The notes: generated from the letters alone by a model not told the origin. Positions 9,332 to 23,213 are shown, counted from the first letter of the stretch. The stretch: 64,000 bases of DNA from Patella vulgata (GCF_932274485.2 NC_065879.2:64377459-64441458); one strand, 5' to 3'. Numbers and translations are program-made.

Positions 9332-12300
9332 TCGAACCTCAGTGCTATAGACTATAATGTTATTATATACCATGACCTTATGACCTTCATTCAATCGCTG
9401 CCTTGCTCATTTCTATATATGAATCAAATGTTGATGACATCAAATCATTTGTAGGATATTGATTAAATATTGGAAACATTAACAATGGAAATATTATGTG
9501 GAAAAAGGGGCTCAGTCTATTCCTTTTCAAAATGGACTGATCTTAAAGAACATCTGGCTGATATTTGCTGAATTAATTGGTTGCTTATCAGTTAAAAATA
9601 TCCAAAATACTTGATGTATCGGTGATACAAACAACCAGTATTAATTGTTTTCCATGGTTTGTTTATCTATATCTTTAATAAAGATTGATTGCTGCACGTA
9701 CAGCCTGTAATAAATTGATGGTAAAATATAGACAATTAGTTCATATGATATATTTGTTGTATTTTGACATGTTGCCATGTGATATGTAACATGTTGTAAT
9801 AGTATGCCACTTTATGCAGTGACATGAGATGATATAGTCATACTATGTTGTGAGATAAATGTCATAGGTGCATGACATGTCATCCTATACTGTATCATGA
9901 TGCTACTGTTCTTGTGACATGTCATGTGACATCATATTGTCATTTAAACGTTGTGAAATTAGAATTTGTATCACATGCTGTTTAAACTTTAATTGTGACT
10001 TTAGATCATGACATAGAAAATATGTTGTGGTTAGAATTTTATTTTTTTTGTGAATTAATATAAGTACATGTATATTTTATTTGTATATTAAAGAATTTTA
10101 AAATTTGAATTTCGGTGTGAAATATAATATATATTTGATAATTTTTCTTGGAATGAATTAACTGTGTATGTAATAATTTCTTCTATAAATCCGCTACTGA
10201 ATTAATATTTATTTAAAAGTATAAATTTTAATTTAAATTGAGAAAAAGAAAAGATGTTTGATACACAAGAGAAGAATAAAATTTGTTTTACTAGGAATTG
10301 CTCAAATATTTTGACTAGCTGCAACTACATAATAGGAGAAAAAACATAATTCTGTACATGAAAAGAAGATTCAGAATTGTTGCAAAATTTAATGTTAATT
10401 TTTACTGTGAATAATAATATATTTCAAACAAAATCATTTTCCTGAATATTTGATTCAAGATATCTGAGCATTTACTAGTTAGTAGAAAGGGGTTATTTAT
10501 TTTTATAATGTAAAGATTAAGAAAAGACAAAGTTTGCAATTTTTAGTTGACTAGTCAGTTTGAAATCATCCACAATCAAATTAAGATATTGTATTATTTT
10601 GTGTTGAATAAAACCCAGTCAATTACTAATATTAGTCTGAAAAGTTCAAATTAAGAATTTTACAATTATGTGTAATATCTATCATACTGTATGGTTGAGT
10701 ATACATGGTAGTCACTGATATTGTGTCGAGTACAGTCCATTGTGGCCTTCACCTTAGTTTACTACTAAGTTAGTTTCTTTGGCTCATTCTGTAGCATATT
10801 GGATAAGCAAGACACCTGTCAAATTTATTTTGCATTATCTCAATTTATAGATCTAATTTTAAGTGTTTTACACATAAAAAAACCTATAAATTTTACTGCA
10901 TTTATTGTGTTTAAGATTAAATTCTATGAAAGGAGAGATCTGGTAAGGATTTCAAACTACTGATTTGGTGTTTTGACTTGGTCATCCAGTAATACAACAA
11001 ATATAGCTTCATAAAGGATTAGCTACATCAAGTCACTCATATGATTTACATAATTAGTAGTCACCTTAGAATATATCTAGTATGTTATTAAATCCCATTA
11101 AGAAAGAATAAATTTTGGTTGGTCATATTGGTAAAACAAATTGCTGTGGTATAGATTATAAATTTGTAAGAGAAACAAAAAGTGTGAATGTTTTAGTTGT
11201 GTTGTATTAGTGCTATTTTCATTTGCCGAAACTTTCCTTTAGCTCAGATTTAGATTTAGTGTATTTGTTTATGACAACTTGTTAACCACGATTTTTTGTC
11301 TTAATATGGAAATAGTTTGCTAGATCAGTAGATAGTCATAATTTCATGTATTCTGGGCTATAAATATATTTTGATAAAGAAAAAATAGATTGTCAATCTT
11401 TGAAAAATATCGATAGTCTTAAATACAGTAGCTTAGAGATCATCCTATATGCTATAAAATTGATTTGATCACGATAAAAATAGATAAAAAACAATCCTCT
11501 ATTCAGAAAAAGAATTAAATAAGAAAATAGTGTGTAACTTGTACACATTGACCATCAGACATTTTTTAACATCAGCAGACTCAGCGCTTTGTTCAGATTC
11601 AACTGCTATGCTTTAATAACATTACCAAACTGAGCAAAAACTTGCATTGTATGTGTTTGGCTTTAGTATATGAAATAACATTATCAACAAAAATCTTGTG
11701 TGTCGACTTGAGTATAAATGTAATTATTTTGTTTGTAAAGTTTTGTATCTTAAAAATGAGCTCATTATACGATCGAAATTGCAAATGTAACATCAATTTT
11801 TTACGCAACATGTCGCTCATCTGTTTATTGACATCTATTTTCACTTTAATCAGATCTATCTAACTTAGTTAACATTATTTCAAGTTTCAATTTCATGGCC
11901 AACATTTCCTTTATTCAATTTTCATTGATTTACATATTTTTGTAACTATGTTGAATTCAGTTTCTTGCGATATCATGTGCCACAAATTTGAATAAAGGCA
12001 CCTTTATCAACATATATAAAAACGTATGATTATGGAGTCATAAGGATGCCAAAGTGTGAAAATTGTACTGCTAAGTTCCATTACAATTTATACATTTTGA
12101 CCTATACTTCATCTCATAAAGACTGTTTTTATATGTTGATAAATTATAGTATATAATAGAATGAATATATATTCTTGTATATAGTGTATATAAATTTAGC
12201 GATTCAGAATTTTCCACCATTTTTGTCTGCATCAAATAGTTTTACTTTGGTGTAGAAAACTTGGTTGAGAATTTTGCAATTGCATTTGTTATTCCACAAA

Positions 12301-12359
12301 CGACTAATAGTATGCCCTCCGTGTATATAATTTATCAACAAATTTATTTATTTTTGTTT
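9332..12359 (+). other. 3' UTR and AT-rich downstream region of copy A, no further gene
   Basis: No ORF of note on either strand, only low-complexity AT-rich DNA with TGACAT-rich stretches near 9740-9960. Several possible polyadenylation signals occur. This region has no counterpart in the inverted arm, where 12360 onward joins 35205. Confidence 0.6.
9677..9682 (+). terminator. Candidate polyadenylation signal AATAAA
   Basis: First canonical AATAAA after the stop codon, about 345 bp downstream, followed by TG-rich sequence. Later signals exist, so a longer 3' UTR is possible. Confidence 0.45.
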
Positions 12360-15300
12360 TTTTTATACACGTGCGAAAGGTGTTAGTCTTGTGGTAATTT
12401 TTCATCATTTTTATTCATATATATATATATACATATAGATTCTATTTACGCTTAGTTTTTTTTGTGAATTTCATTTTTATGTATTAAATTTAATCATTTC
12501 GACATTCCTTGTTGTATTTGAAGTGAAATTAGAACTTTTGTGATTTAGAAAAATCTCCATTTAGAAATTTTGAGATTTGGAAAAATCTTTGTCATTCAAA
12601 GTAATGAAATCTCTTTGAATTTTAGTAATATAAAGTTTAATTATAGAATTTGTAATCTTATTTTAATTAAAATACCAACTTATGAAATCTTGATGTTATT
12701 CAAAATCATTAGGCCTCGGATAACTTAAGATATGGCTTCTGTGAATATTTCATAAGAAGCCACCCATACTAATTCTGATAAAGTTTGTCTATTAATTTTT
12801 TTTTTTTTTGTAATGATTAACTTGAACAGTATTTAGAATTGAAAGGTAGAATTTTTTTATAATTTGAAAAAAAAAAAAAATCATTCCATCAATTTAATAA
12901 TTAGTCTCATTCCATAAATTTTAAGTGCTGTATGTTTTGTGTATGAACACCCCTCTTGAATATGGTAATACTATCCTCTTTGATTGAAATTCCAAGTAAT
13001 ATGGATTAGTCCATGTGACTATAGGGTGGTGTTACATAGATATGGAAAGGAAAGTATATTTTTGAAATGTTTTTAATCGATTTCATTATGAGTTAGCTTT
13101 TAGTTGCATTCCATTAGTAAAATAATAAGATGTACATTAATAATGCTGTTACATCTGAAGATGCTGGGTTGAACCCATCCGTGACAGACCTTGTATTTCC
13201 ACTGTAATATCTCATTACTAAACCAAATAAATCTGGATAAGCCAGGCATCAAGCAAACCATACGTCTGACATTTGATGGTTCCCGTAGGGCTAACATAAC
13301 AGCAATCTCACCAGTGGAAATACTGGAACACGCCTTGGGGCTATTTTGATCCTAGTTTTTGTCACCAAGATCCTTGTAAATTGTAAAATACATTTGAACT
13401 GTTAAATGATCTATTCTTGAATTAAATTTTATAGATTTTTGACATTCGTAAACTATAATTAAACAGTAATATTGAAATGTTTTTAGATTTTTTGGAAATT
13501 CAAAATTTAATCTTGTTCCGGTTCAATTATTTTGATTTCTGTACAAATAAAACTGTCATAATTTGAAATTAGATTAAATTAAACTATATAAATCATAGAA
13601 TTTGTATATTATATAATTGTAAAATGTTTGGATTATCAAGTGATTAACTTAAGAATAAGATGTTAATGTACATTGATAGATTGTCATAGAATCATCCTTC
13701 ACCATCTTGACAAAACCAATTCCCATGAAATGTTTGGACATTAATTTTGTTCAGCACATTTTATGTTATCATATTTGTCTGTTATTTTGCAATTCTCCTA
13801 AAAGTATTCAGTTATTGAAATTAGTGATTGATTGTTCACACTTTATTAGATCTAACATATTCAGAAGGACTACCATGTCCATGTAAGGTTAAATATCTTG
13901 GTGTTCTTGGAAAAGCCAAGCTTTTATTGGCAGGTTACAGTACACAAATATGAACACCACTCATTGATAAGTAAAATTGAGTCTGTTAAAATTTATTATA
14001 GGAAAGAAAATGAATTGAAAAATGTCTGATTTTAATCTAATTGGGAAAAGGGTTTGGTTTTGTCAAGAAGGGTAATATATTTTAGTATTAGTTATTATAG
14101 GTGTAGAGATTTTTTGCTTGCCACACAAACTAACTTTTATATCGGAGGGATCCTTTCCACGTATATTTTATAAATTGTTAAAATCTTTTTATAAATATGT
14201 CAAATTAATTGACAATAAAAAATCTCCCTTCTATTTACTTGGGTTTTCTTTATTTTGATTAATTTATTGTTCCTAAGCACAGAATGTTGGGTACAGTGTG
14301 TTGTGTTTTTGTGTATGGGGTCAGGAATATGAATAAGAGTACCGGTATGTGACAATTTATCATCTTTTGTTCTCAAATGACACAATATTATATCCTCAAT
14401 TCAACTCCTGCAATAAATCAACATGTTTATGGCATTTGACAGTAAACCAGCATGTTGTATAAAGTAGATAAAGAACAGGTACTTCTATGTTTACGGTAGA
14501 TAAATACATAAATAAATAAAAAAATACAGCGACACTGGTTCGCTGCATTATTGATGAGGAGCAGTCGGTTAATTAGTTATTGAGGTTAGTGTATTGTTAT
14601 TAAAACCTGTTAAAGGCCAGGTATTTGGGGAACCTGACAGTTGGAGAGACCCCCAAAAGTTGTCATTTGTGAATGCGGAATCAGTCCATAAGTACTCTAA
14701 ATTAAAATGATTTTATATATTTGTATTAACCCCATTACGGTAAAAATAGGATATACCGTAAACCCGGGCATCCGGTGGGTAAAGATATCCTAGATGGCTA
14801 TGTTTCAGGTTCGCTATCTAAAACCATTTAAATCAAATTATCTAAAACCAATATGAACTATTTTTGGACTTTGTCCCCTAGTCCAACAGGGCTATTTATT
14901 GACCATAATGTATGCCACTTGTAAAGTATCTGTAGTTCAGATATGTATCCAGACTGGCTAGAGCTCTTTGGGCTGGGTTAAAAATAAAATTGTTTATTTT
15001 ACTGTTTTTTTTATGTTGGCTTATTTTGTTGGATGCCAAAATGTTTTCGTGGAAAATCTTAGGTCTATAAGCAAATGGCACTCATAGACTTGAGTAGTTG
15101 CCGGCTTCTGTATATCGGTTATATTTCCAAGAAAGATTGACCTTCCTAAATACCAAATCCGTCGACAAATTCGATGTAAAAATGAATGACGAAATCATAA
15201 TAATACTTATATTACCGGAACCATGTAGAAGTATTTAAAGTTGAAGTTTGAATAAAACACTAAATTTATCTTCTTTTAATTTTAATACCATGGATTAAAA

Positions 15301-15409
15301 CATTTAGCCTGGAGCGACTCTACTTTGTGCGACATTTTTCGGGCAACGATTATTATTTGTGAATGCATCTGCAGCAGTCTGATGGCTGAAATTCAGGTCG
15401 GCATATGGA

Positions 15410-15800
15410 ATTTCGGTTACAAAACAATTGGAAAACTTTGAATTTGCTTAACTCTCGGGCTAGAATAGCAGAAAATCGCATTTGCGGGGGTTAATTTTTT
15501 CAAAATGTTCCCCGGGATGGCGAAACCACGCGACGATTGATTGGTTTTCGGGATTCAGGTCAGCCACATAAGGTAGGCTATATTGGACCATATTGAAATT
15601 GCTGTATTCACGGGCTGGAATAGCAGGAATCCGCGTTTGCGGCAGTTAAATTTTCTCCCGTCTCCGTCGACTGTAAACAATTGGTAGGTTGATTGGGATG
15701 CGAGCCAAGACACCTGAATTAAGCGATATTAGACCATTCTGAAGTTGCTGTATTCATGGACTGGAATAGAAGGAAAACGCGTTTGTGGCCGTCAAATTTT
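15410..15800. repeat. Degenerate ~130-bp tandem units with GC-rich blocks
   Basis: Units share 'ggctagaatagcagaaaaYcgc', 'gcggcNgttaaattttc' and 'gaYtgattgg..ttcgggattcag'. The same units occur at 16790-17210 and, inverted, at 29500-29910. Confidence 0.65.
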
Positions 15801-15956
15801 CCAAATTATATTTTTTTTTGCCGGTCGTGGTAGTTGGGTGGGTGGGGGGGGGGAAGCTATTGGTTGTACCAGTCAATAAAATTCCATAAAACGTTGTAGA
15901 TTTCGCTTCACCACAACAAATCGCGTTAAAATTCAAACACATAGTGTGTATATTTG

Positions 15957-16266
15957 GAAATGAAATGGGGGTTTAACATGGGCTAATGGAGACGGGCATA
16001 CGTTATACAGTGTGCTATGAGGGAAATTATACCGAATTCCCGCCAGGGGATCCTTTACGTTCACGCCAATATGTGCACGTGACCTCGGATTTTCATACCA
16101 TCCGAACGACTAGAGAGCTGCTATGTCAGACCCTTCATCCTGCGTCACTGACAAGGGGGAACCACGCCGGAAAATCTAGATGAACTTTCTCGGCCAATGC
16201 AGGGATCGAACACCTGACCTCCAGGCTAGCGAGCCAGCGTCTTACCCACTTAGCCACCGTGACCCC
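15957..16266 (-). repeat. SINE family A, internally deleted
   Basis: It reads on the minus strand from the tRNA-like head at 16266 to 15957. Compared with the inverted partner (28874-29348), about 180 bp of the 3' body is gone. Confidence 0.8.
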
Positions 16267-16342
16267 CATGTATATTTGGTCTTTAACAATAGTGGTCAGT
16301 GAAGTACATGTATAGCCATCTAGAAAAAAAAAACATGCCCTG

Positions 16343-16358
16343 GGGGGGGGGGGGGGAC
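16343..16358 (+). repeat. Poly-G tract
   Basis: A run of about 15 G. The partner arm has no such run at the equal site (near 28800), so it is length-unstable or inserted. Confidence 0.6.
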
Positions 16359-16658
16359 AAAGGTGTGTTAGGTGTTATTGAGATATTTATCCTACCCTAG
16401 ATTATACTGATTTACAGACACACTGACAATGACAATAATCTCTATAGAACGACTGATCTGTCGGGACGAGAGAGAAGAATAAGCGATTAGTTTTAGTGAA
16501 ACGTCATGTTTCTCTGACATAAATTGAGAGAGCTCAATTTAAACTTGCGTTTGACTAACAAATAAACATTAAATCGGATGCTTATTGTTGGTCTGCTCTA
16601 GATAAGATCTAACTAAGTCTATTACTAGAGTCATTTTGTTTGAATCCGTGATCATTTT

Positions 16659-17660
16659 CATAGGCGTACGGGCTCGATGACAGTTAGGGGGGCAGAACCC
16701 GAAATGCCCGAAAAAATTTCGGATTTACAGACAGCGGCGCCGGTCTTCCTCGAGGGGCGAAGAAGCAGAGCTTACCTTGTATGGACCCCCCCCCCCCCCA
16801 AGAAAATTTTGGAATATTTGACGGCTGCAAACACGTTTTCCTGCTATTTCAGTCCGTGAACAAAGCAACTTCAAAGGGGTCTATTATAGCCTAATTAAGA
16901 TGGCTGACTCGAATTCCAATCAAAAGATCAATTGTTTACAGTCCACAAAGACGGAACTTCAATTTGGTCCAATATAGCCCACCTGGCTGACCCGAATTCC
17001 AAACAACCAATCAATTGTCGCGGGGTATGGGGGTCTCACACTCATGGAGAACATTTTGAAAATTTAACCGCCGCATATGCGTTTTCTGCTATTCTAGCCC
17101 GTGTAAGCAACTCCAAAAGTACCCAATGGTTTTGTAACCGAAATCCCATTCTGAATTCCAACCATCCAATCAGACTGTTGCAGCTGCATTCCAAATAATA
17201 ATCGATACCCAAAAAATGTCGCACAAAGTAGAGTGGCTCCAGACAAAATGTTTTAATCCATAGTCAACTCAGTACAAATTCGTGGTATTCAATTAAAAGC
17301 TAAGTAAAATTAGTGTTTTATTAAGGCTCGATGACTCTTAGGGAAGCAAAACTAGAAATGCCCTAAAAGATTTCAGGTTTACAGACAGCGGCGGCGGTTT
17401 TCTTCGAGAGGCGAAGAAGCGGAGCTGACCTTGTAAGGACCCCCCAAGAAAAAAATTGGAATATTTGACGGCCGCAAACGCGTTTTACTGCTATTCCAGC
17501 CCGTAAAATTAGTGTTTTATTAGATTTCGGGCACTTTATTTTGCCAAGTAGATAAAATAATTTTTTTTTCACTTTACCCGTCTGCCCGAGAAGTCAGCTT
17601 GCCCGAAAGTTAGGGGGGCAGCTGCCCCCCCCCCCCCGCCCCCCTGGCTCGTACGCCTAT
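16659..17660. mobile_element. Non-autonomous DNA element with ATAGGCGTACG ends, left arm only
   Basis: It begins CATAGGCGTACGGGCTCGAT and ends GGCTCGTACGCCTAT, an inverted repeat of at least 11 bp. The inverted partner arm has an apparently empty site at 28487-28497 (reverse of 'gatcattttgatcctacg'). The interior contains the ~130-bp units and C-rich runs but no transposase. The target duplication is not clear, so the superfamily is open. Confidence 0.65.
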
Positions 17661-18235
17661 TTGTTCCTACGTATTCTTCTTGGTGGGTTTAACATGCGCA
17701 GCCAATTTGTAGGGGGGTGGGGGATACAATAATAGGTTTGTACGAAGATGAAGATATAAATAAAATTTGAATGATTTTATGTTCAATCCAAGAATGAATA
17801 CAATCTGGATCAATTAATCAAAGGTTATTTGTACTTCCATTAATTTGAACATAGCAATCAAGTACATATCAGTGAATGATAAACAGAATTATATCCAACA
17901 GCTAACGGCACTCAAGAGGGTAATGAAGCTACTTGAATGGTCAGTACTCAGGCTATTTCAGGACTACCCATCGTTCATTTTTAATCTAATAATCACTACA
18001 GGTGTCATAACCCGACCAGTAAATAACACTTTAATATCAACTAATGTGCTACAGTGGTCATAAAGTAGTTCCATTGAGTGTCCATTTAATAAACCTAATC
18101 ATCGTCGACGTGGTTTGGTTTCGGGGTTAACCCACTGCGTGTCTTCTATTGGTGAAAAAGACAATATTGGTGTCAGCCATAATCACATATGATAGAACTG
18201 GTTAAACACACTCCAAATATAATTTTAACACAGAG

Positions 18236-18306
18236 ATCTTTTGCTACGACAGATGCGTAAGGAAGATTTAATGTTTTGCTACGACAGATACGTAAGGAAG
18301 ATTTAA
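18236..18306. repeat. 35-bp direct tandem duplication
   Basis: TTTTGCTACGACAGATGCGT with its following 15 bp occurs twice back to back, with one clear substitution. Confidence 0.8.
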
Positions 18307-18759
18307 AAGAAACGGAAGTGACGCAAAAAATGGAAAAGAGTTACCCTACTATATAACGTACTGAAGTAACGAGCGATAACAGATACACGGGCGAATTTCT
18401 ACTCACTGATAACGGGTCATAATTCAATTTTTAAAAAACCAATTAGCAAAGGGTATACTCGATTGAACGTTCCGGAATTAAATTCTCTCAATGCCAAAAA
18501 ATAGTGTCAATCGAGTGAAAAGTAGAATTTCGGAGTGCAACGCACATGTCGACAGCTTAAAAATATCTCAACCAATCATGACAGCTGAAACATATTTGCT
18601 ACTTAAAATACTCACGATTCTACTCACGCCACCTTAGCTGTTGGGACTGACAGAACTGTGACATGGCTGAATTTCCGTAACACTTGTTTGCAATTCTCTC
18701 AATTCGGGACGTTCCGGGCTGACAATCCAGCACCACCGAAATCACACAAAACATGAACT

Positions 18760-19730
18760 TGAAAAACAAGCCAACAGCGAGGCTGATGTCCAACGCCGAA
18801 ATCCCGAAATAAATAGATGAAACATATTAATTAATGCATGTCTATCTTTCTCAAAAATATTGAGCAATCTAACTTATTATCAACTATACACTAAGGTTCA
18901 TCACTCTCCATCAAAGTAAAAGAAATTGCTTAGCACTGCTTAGCTTTAGCTTGAAATGTTAATCATTAAACCCAGTCAAGACATTCACTTAATGAACATC
19001 AAGGTTAATTTTAAACATTCTACATTATACCTCAATTAAAAGCAGAGTTGTTATGTTCCAAAGTCTTGACCAATCAAATTGCTTATCGCTCTTTAGTCTA
19101 AGCAGAAAATTCTCATCAAACTTAGTCATGGTAATGATATAATGAATCTATACTCGGGGTTTCACTCTCGCTTAATTAGAACTAAAGTTATCGTGTCCTA
19201 AAGCACCAACGAATCAAAGTGCTTATCTCTGCTTACCCTTAGCAGAAAAATCTCATCTTCGAACTCCATCAAGGCATTCACCTAATAAACACCTACACCA
19301 AGTGTGAACATTGTTGCTCAATTAGAAGGGGAGTTATTGCGTTCCAAAGTCTCCACCAATTAAATTTCTTATCGCTCTGCTTACCCTGTGCAGAAAATGT
19401 TCATTATCGAACTTAGTAAAGGTATTGATGTAATGGAACTATACACCAAGCTTGATCACTCTCACTTAATGAGAACTAAGTTATTGTGTCCCAAAGCATC
19501 AACCAATCAAATTGCTTATCTTTGATTATCCTAAGCAGAAAATGCTCATCTTCGAACTCTATCAAGGCATCGACCTAAAAAAAAAAAATACACCCACGCC
19601 ACGTTTGAACATTCTACCTCAATTAGAAGAAGAGTTATTGTGTCCCAAAAAGTGTGACGTACAGACAGACAAACGGACGAACCCATTTTAATAGTCCCCT
19701 GCTTTCTTCGAAAGGAGGGGGACAATTAAT
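18760..19730 (+). repeat. Interspersed repeat family R3, forward
   Basis: It starts 'aacaagccaacagcgaggct' and runs through 4-5 degenerate ~200-bp units containing 'ccaatcaaattgcttatc' and 'agcagaaaatgctcat'. It ends in 'gtgtgacgtacagacagaca' and a C/G-rich close. The matching copy is at 43365-44130. Confidence 0.8.
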
Positions 19731-19912
19731 GACAGACAGACGGGCGAACGATTTTTTGTAAATCAACACTTTTTTAATGAGAAAAGTTTGTCGGCCGTGT
19801 GCTTTATCCTTTATCGTCAGATGTGGGACAGGATGGCCACTCAAAGCACTAGATAATGATATAGACATTATGTGATATCACAATTAATGCTTCGCATCCA
19901 TAAAATTGAATC

Positions 19913-20192
19913 GGGGGGTTGGATGGCCGATTGGTTAGCACGTGCGTGCTGTATCATAAGGCCTGTCATTGAGTCAACTGGCGTTGTTTCGAATCCCCGG
20001 TTGTACGTGACAAGGATTAGGGTCGCCTGTCCAACCTCGTGGGTTTTCTCCGGGTCCTCCGGTTTCCTCCCACTGCTAAAGACCAATACGCGCAAGCGAA
20101 TTATTGAAATAAAATTAAACCATACGTTAGTCCCGAAATGACCTAGTTTGTGTCGAGTGGACGTTAAACCCCATTTCTCTCTCTCTCTCTCT
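19913..20192 (+). repeat. SINE family B, full length, perfect 14-bp target duplication
   Basis: Flanked by CATAAAATTGAATC at 19899-19912 and 20193-20206. It has the tRNA-like head (GGCCGATTGGTTAGCACG; box B GTTTCGAATCCCCGG), a conserved 'tcctccggtttcctcccac' core, and a (CT)n tail. The perfect duplication suggests a recent insertion. Confidence 0.92.
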
Positions 20193-20319
20193 CATAAAAT
20201 TGAATCACAATGTCAATGTATTAATTCATAATAAAAATTGACGTCAAACAGGATGTTGGATTTCTCTGTTTAAAAAGCTTAATGTTTATGCATATACGCC
20301 AAAATGACGACAGAGACCA

Positions 20320-20401
20320 TGCGGGACGAGGGGGGGGGGGAGACACATTGTCTCAGGAATCTGGCAACCCCCTCCTGCAAAAATTCTTGGATCCGCCCCT
20401 G
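20320..20401. mobile_element. hAT-like terminal fragment
   Basis: It ends AAATTCTTGGATCCGCCCCTG, close to the hAT-type end (CAGGGGCGGATCYAGGAATT) also found at 30736-30752 and 31687-31708. Only one end is visible. Confidence 0.5.
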
Positions 20402-21471
20402 TGTATTCAAGTTATAGCTGATGTAAGTGATGATAATGCATATTTAAAGACATTATTGTGCAAGGTTGTTGTTGTTAATCATTCCGATTTTCCGAGAATA
20501 AATAAACTAAGGTATTGTAAATGCTTAATTAATACTGAATTCAACCCGGAGAGACAGCACCGAAGCTATACGGACGATAGTTGTTCAAATCTAGCAATTA
20601 TTTCCAACGTTAATCAAGTCCCCGAATAGATTGATTGGGTTAGTTATCTGCAACATTGTGGATAGGGCTAATAAATATCACACCCATTAATAACATCGTC
20701 ATCATTAATTATCCACACGTTCTATTAACATACAAAAGAACATTCCCAATAATGTGCGGAGAAATGGCTTGGATGGATGATGATTCAAAAGAGCGACAGC
20801 TGTGATGTTTAGTTTGCAGAGGTCATCGAGATGCTGTGAGGGCGTCGTTGTTTGACTCGGTATCCAATTTGACTCGATGCCCTGTTATCTTTTAATTACA
20901 AAAAGTGATTTTAGCGATGACATCATTGTAAGTAAAATATATAGATATAACCCAATACATAATTCAGTACAGTACAGCACTCAATGGACAATCATTAAAC
21001 TGGAAATTGACACAAATGAGTCGCAACGCATATAATAGTGAAAATAGTCTCTACCATCCAGTAGAAAAAAAATATTCTACGAATATTAGTCTGGATGCGT
21101 TGTCAGCATATGAGAATAATAGGTCATTGAACTCATTGGCTCTTGAAAAGCATCACAAAGATGAACTTTACATCAAATTTATTACAAAGAAAGAAAATAA
21201 TAAAATTACAAAAACATTGAGTGGTGCAAATATCGCGTACCATATTATATATGTCCTAGAAAGTAAACATTAAATTAGATTTTATATTCGTTCCGTTTCT
21301 TGGTCATTTTTGTACACCGCCGAAAATTAAAACGGAACGACATGTTGGTGGAATTTTAACAAGAAAACCATGTGACCAAACTGTTAGTTATAAAGTCGTA
21401 ACAAGCAGTCTGCGATATCACCTCAGTAAAAGCGGACGTGAAATACAACTAACTAACAACAATTAACTGTT

Positions 21472-23213
21472 CTATTTACAACTGGATTTGGTATGCATTT
21501 CAGAAACTTTAGTTATATCCACCTGAATAACAATGTTATTTCCATCGTCGGTAAAACCTGCCACCGGATTTAACAACATTTGTATATCAATCTGAGATTG
21601 CCATTCATAATATTTGCCATATTCGCCCGAGGTGAATTTATAATCTTCTTGTTTAATAAGAGACCGACTGGGATTCTTTCTGTTCATAAGTTTTAATGTA
21701 AAACTACATTTACACGATTCCACGCCTTCACTGACCAATCCCAATCCAATACGTAAACATTTGACCTTACCGTTCTTTTCCTTTATACCCAGAGTCCAGG
21801 ATAAATCACGCGCTTTATATGGATGACTGTCCTGCCACGTGTATGGCCTCCTATTAGAAAGGTTAAAACTGTGTTGAAAAGTGTGACCGTCAAAATGATG
21901 TCTCCGGTTTTGAACGTCTTTAGTGTTTATTGGATTACTGGTTAGCTGGTTCGTAACACCCCTGTTTTGAAATGGAAATGATGTTCCTCTTCGTAAATTC
22001 TCCACCATGCCAATTGGCGGTAATGAAAGCTGTGGTGTATCTACAGTGTTAAATGGCGTTCTTTGTACATTATGATCGTTGACGTTGGGTTGCAATGAAA
22101 ATAGGCTCGTATCCTCAATTTTGAATGCAGCCGACGTTGTTGGTAAATTTTCCGCGTTGCTATTGGGTAGTGTCGAAGACTGGGACACACCTATAGTTTT
22201 GAACGGAGATGATGTTCTTCTTTGTGTATTCTCGATCTTGTCGGTGGCATGTACTGAAGTCTGGTTTGTATGCCTTGTTTTGAACAATTCCGGCGTTTTT
22301 GATAAATTCTGGACATTGCCGACGTTCTTTGTATATTCGCCAATATGCCAATTTGTTCAGATAACTGCGCGATATTAATATCACCCGGATTGAACACTGG
22401 TTCTGTTCTATCTGATAAATCAGGCAATGGTTGCTTGCATATTTCATCTGTTTGCTTCCGAATTACGCCAATGGCGTCAAATAACCCAACGGTTGAACTA
22501 CCTTTTAATGAATGGGTTATGCGAAGTTTAGAACTTACTATCTGAAAAAGAATTTCCTTAGCCTCACGATAGTCTCTACTCATATTGTTCATGTCATGCT
22601 GGTGACTTGTTTTCAGACTTTCTTTTGCCTCATCACCAAGATTTCTGAGTGTTTTACAGATCGACTCAACCTGCTGCTCAATTTCTGCACCAATTGTTTT
22701 TGTTGATGTTTTCATCTGTAATATTCTGGTTTGAATTGAATCTGAGTAGGGCTGAAATTCGTTAATTTTATCTTCTAGATCCTGGTGTAATTGTCTTAAC
22801 TCCTTAATGAAAATTGGTCGGACATCTGGTAAATTTTGAACATCATGTTTTGCATGGTTTGACTTTTCACACTCACAGCAAATAATTAATTGACAGTCAC
22901 AACACAAGGTATCCAGTACTTGGGGAAAATGGTGAACACAAAATTCCTCATCGTATTTATCAGAATCGTTAGCATAAATATCTTGTGTGGCTTCGTCTTC
23001 GATATAAAAGTTGGCAGGAAAACCCTTCACGCCATTCCTGGGTATCTTGTTACTTCGTCTACACAGTGGACAATCGAACGTATAATTAACAGTAAATCAG
23101 TTGACATAATCTTCTAAGCACTGTTCACAATACGTGTGATGACATTCAATAATTTTAGGTTTAGTAAAACTATTTAAACAGATACTGCAACTGATTTTCG
23201 CGTTTTTCTCCAT
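21472..23213 (-). pseudogene. TRIM-type RING/B-box/coiled-coil/MATH gene, intronless, broken
   Basis: Reading from ATG at 23213: a C3HC4 RING (CSIC at residues 9-12, CHHTYCEQC at 24-32, CPLC at about 47-50), a B-box 2 (FCVHH..CCDCQ..CCEC..NHAKH), a predicted coiled coil of about 120 residues, a linker with loose ~30-residue repeats, and a C-terminal MATH/TRAF-like domain (WTLGI..CSFTLKLMNR..GFTDDG..VIQVDI). TRIM37 has the same domain order, and such proteins are ubiquitin E3 ligases. An in-frame TGA at 23099-23097 splits the RING, and a frame change near 22310-22350 separates the coiled-coil part from the MATH part. No introns are seen, so it may be a retrocopy or a decayed single-exon gene. 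Sequence or assembly error at the two sites cannot be excluded. Confidence 0.75.

Larger units (their letters stand above)
12360..17945 (+). repeat. Inner left arm of interrupted inverted duplication
   Basis: It matches the reverse complement of 28228-35205 through many blocks, for example 'tacacgtgcgaaaggtgtta' (12364) against 35180-35200, and 'ctcaagagggtaatgaagct' (17912) against 28240-28260. Pairing stops at about 17945. The arm is AT-rich and has no recognisable host gene. Confidence 0.9.

Noticed and set aside
20282-20629. 115-codon + frame
   Set aside because: It spans a hAT-like fragment and AT-rich DNA, with no recognisable domain or splice context.
21390-21405. 'aaagtcgtaacaag' resembles the 3' end of small-subunit rRNA
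   Set aside because: Only about 14 bases match and neither side continues as rRNA.
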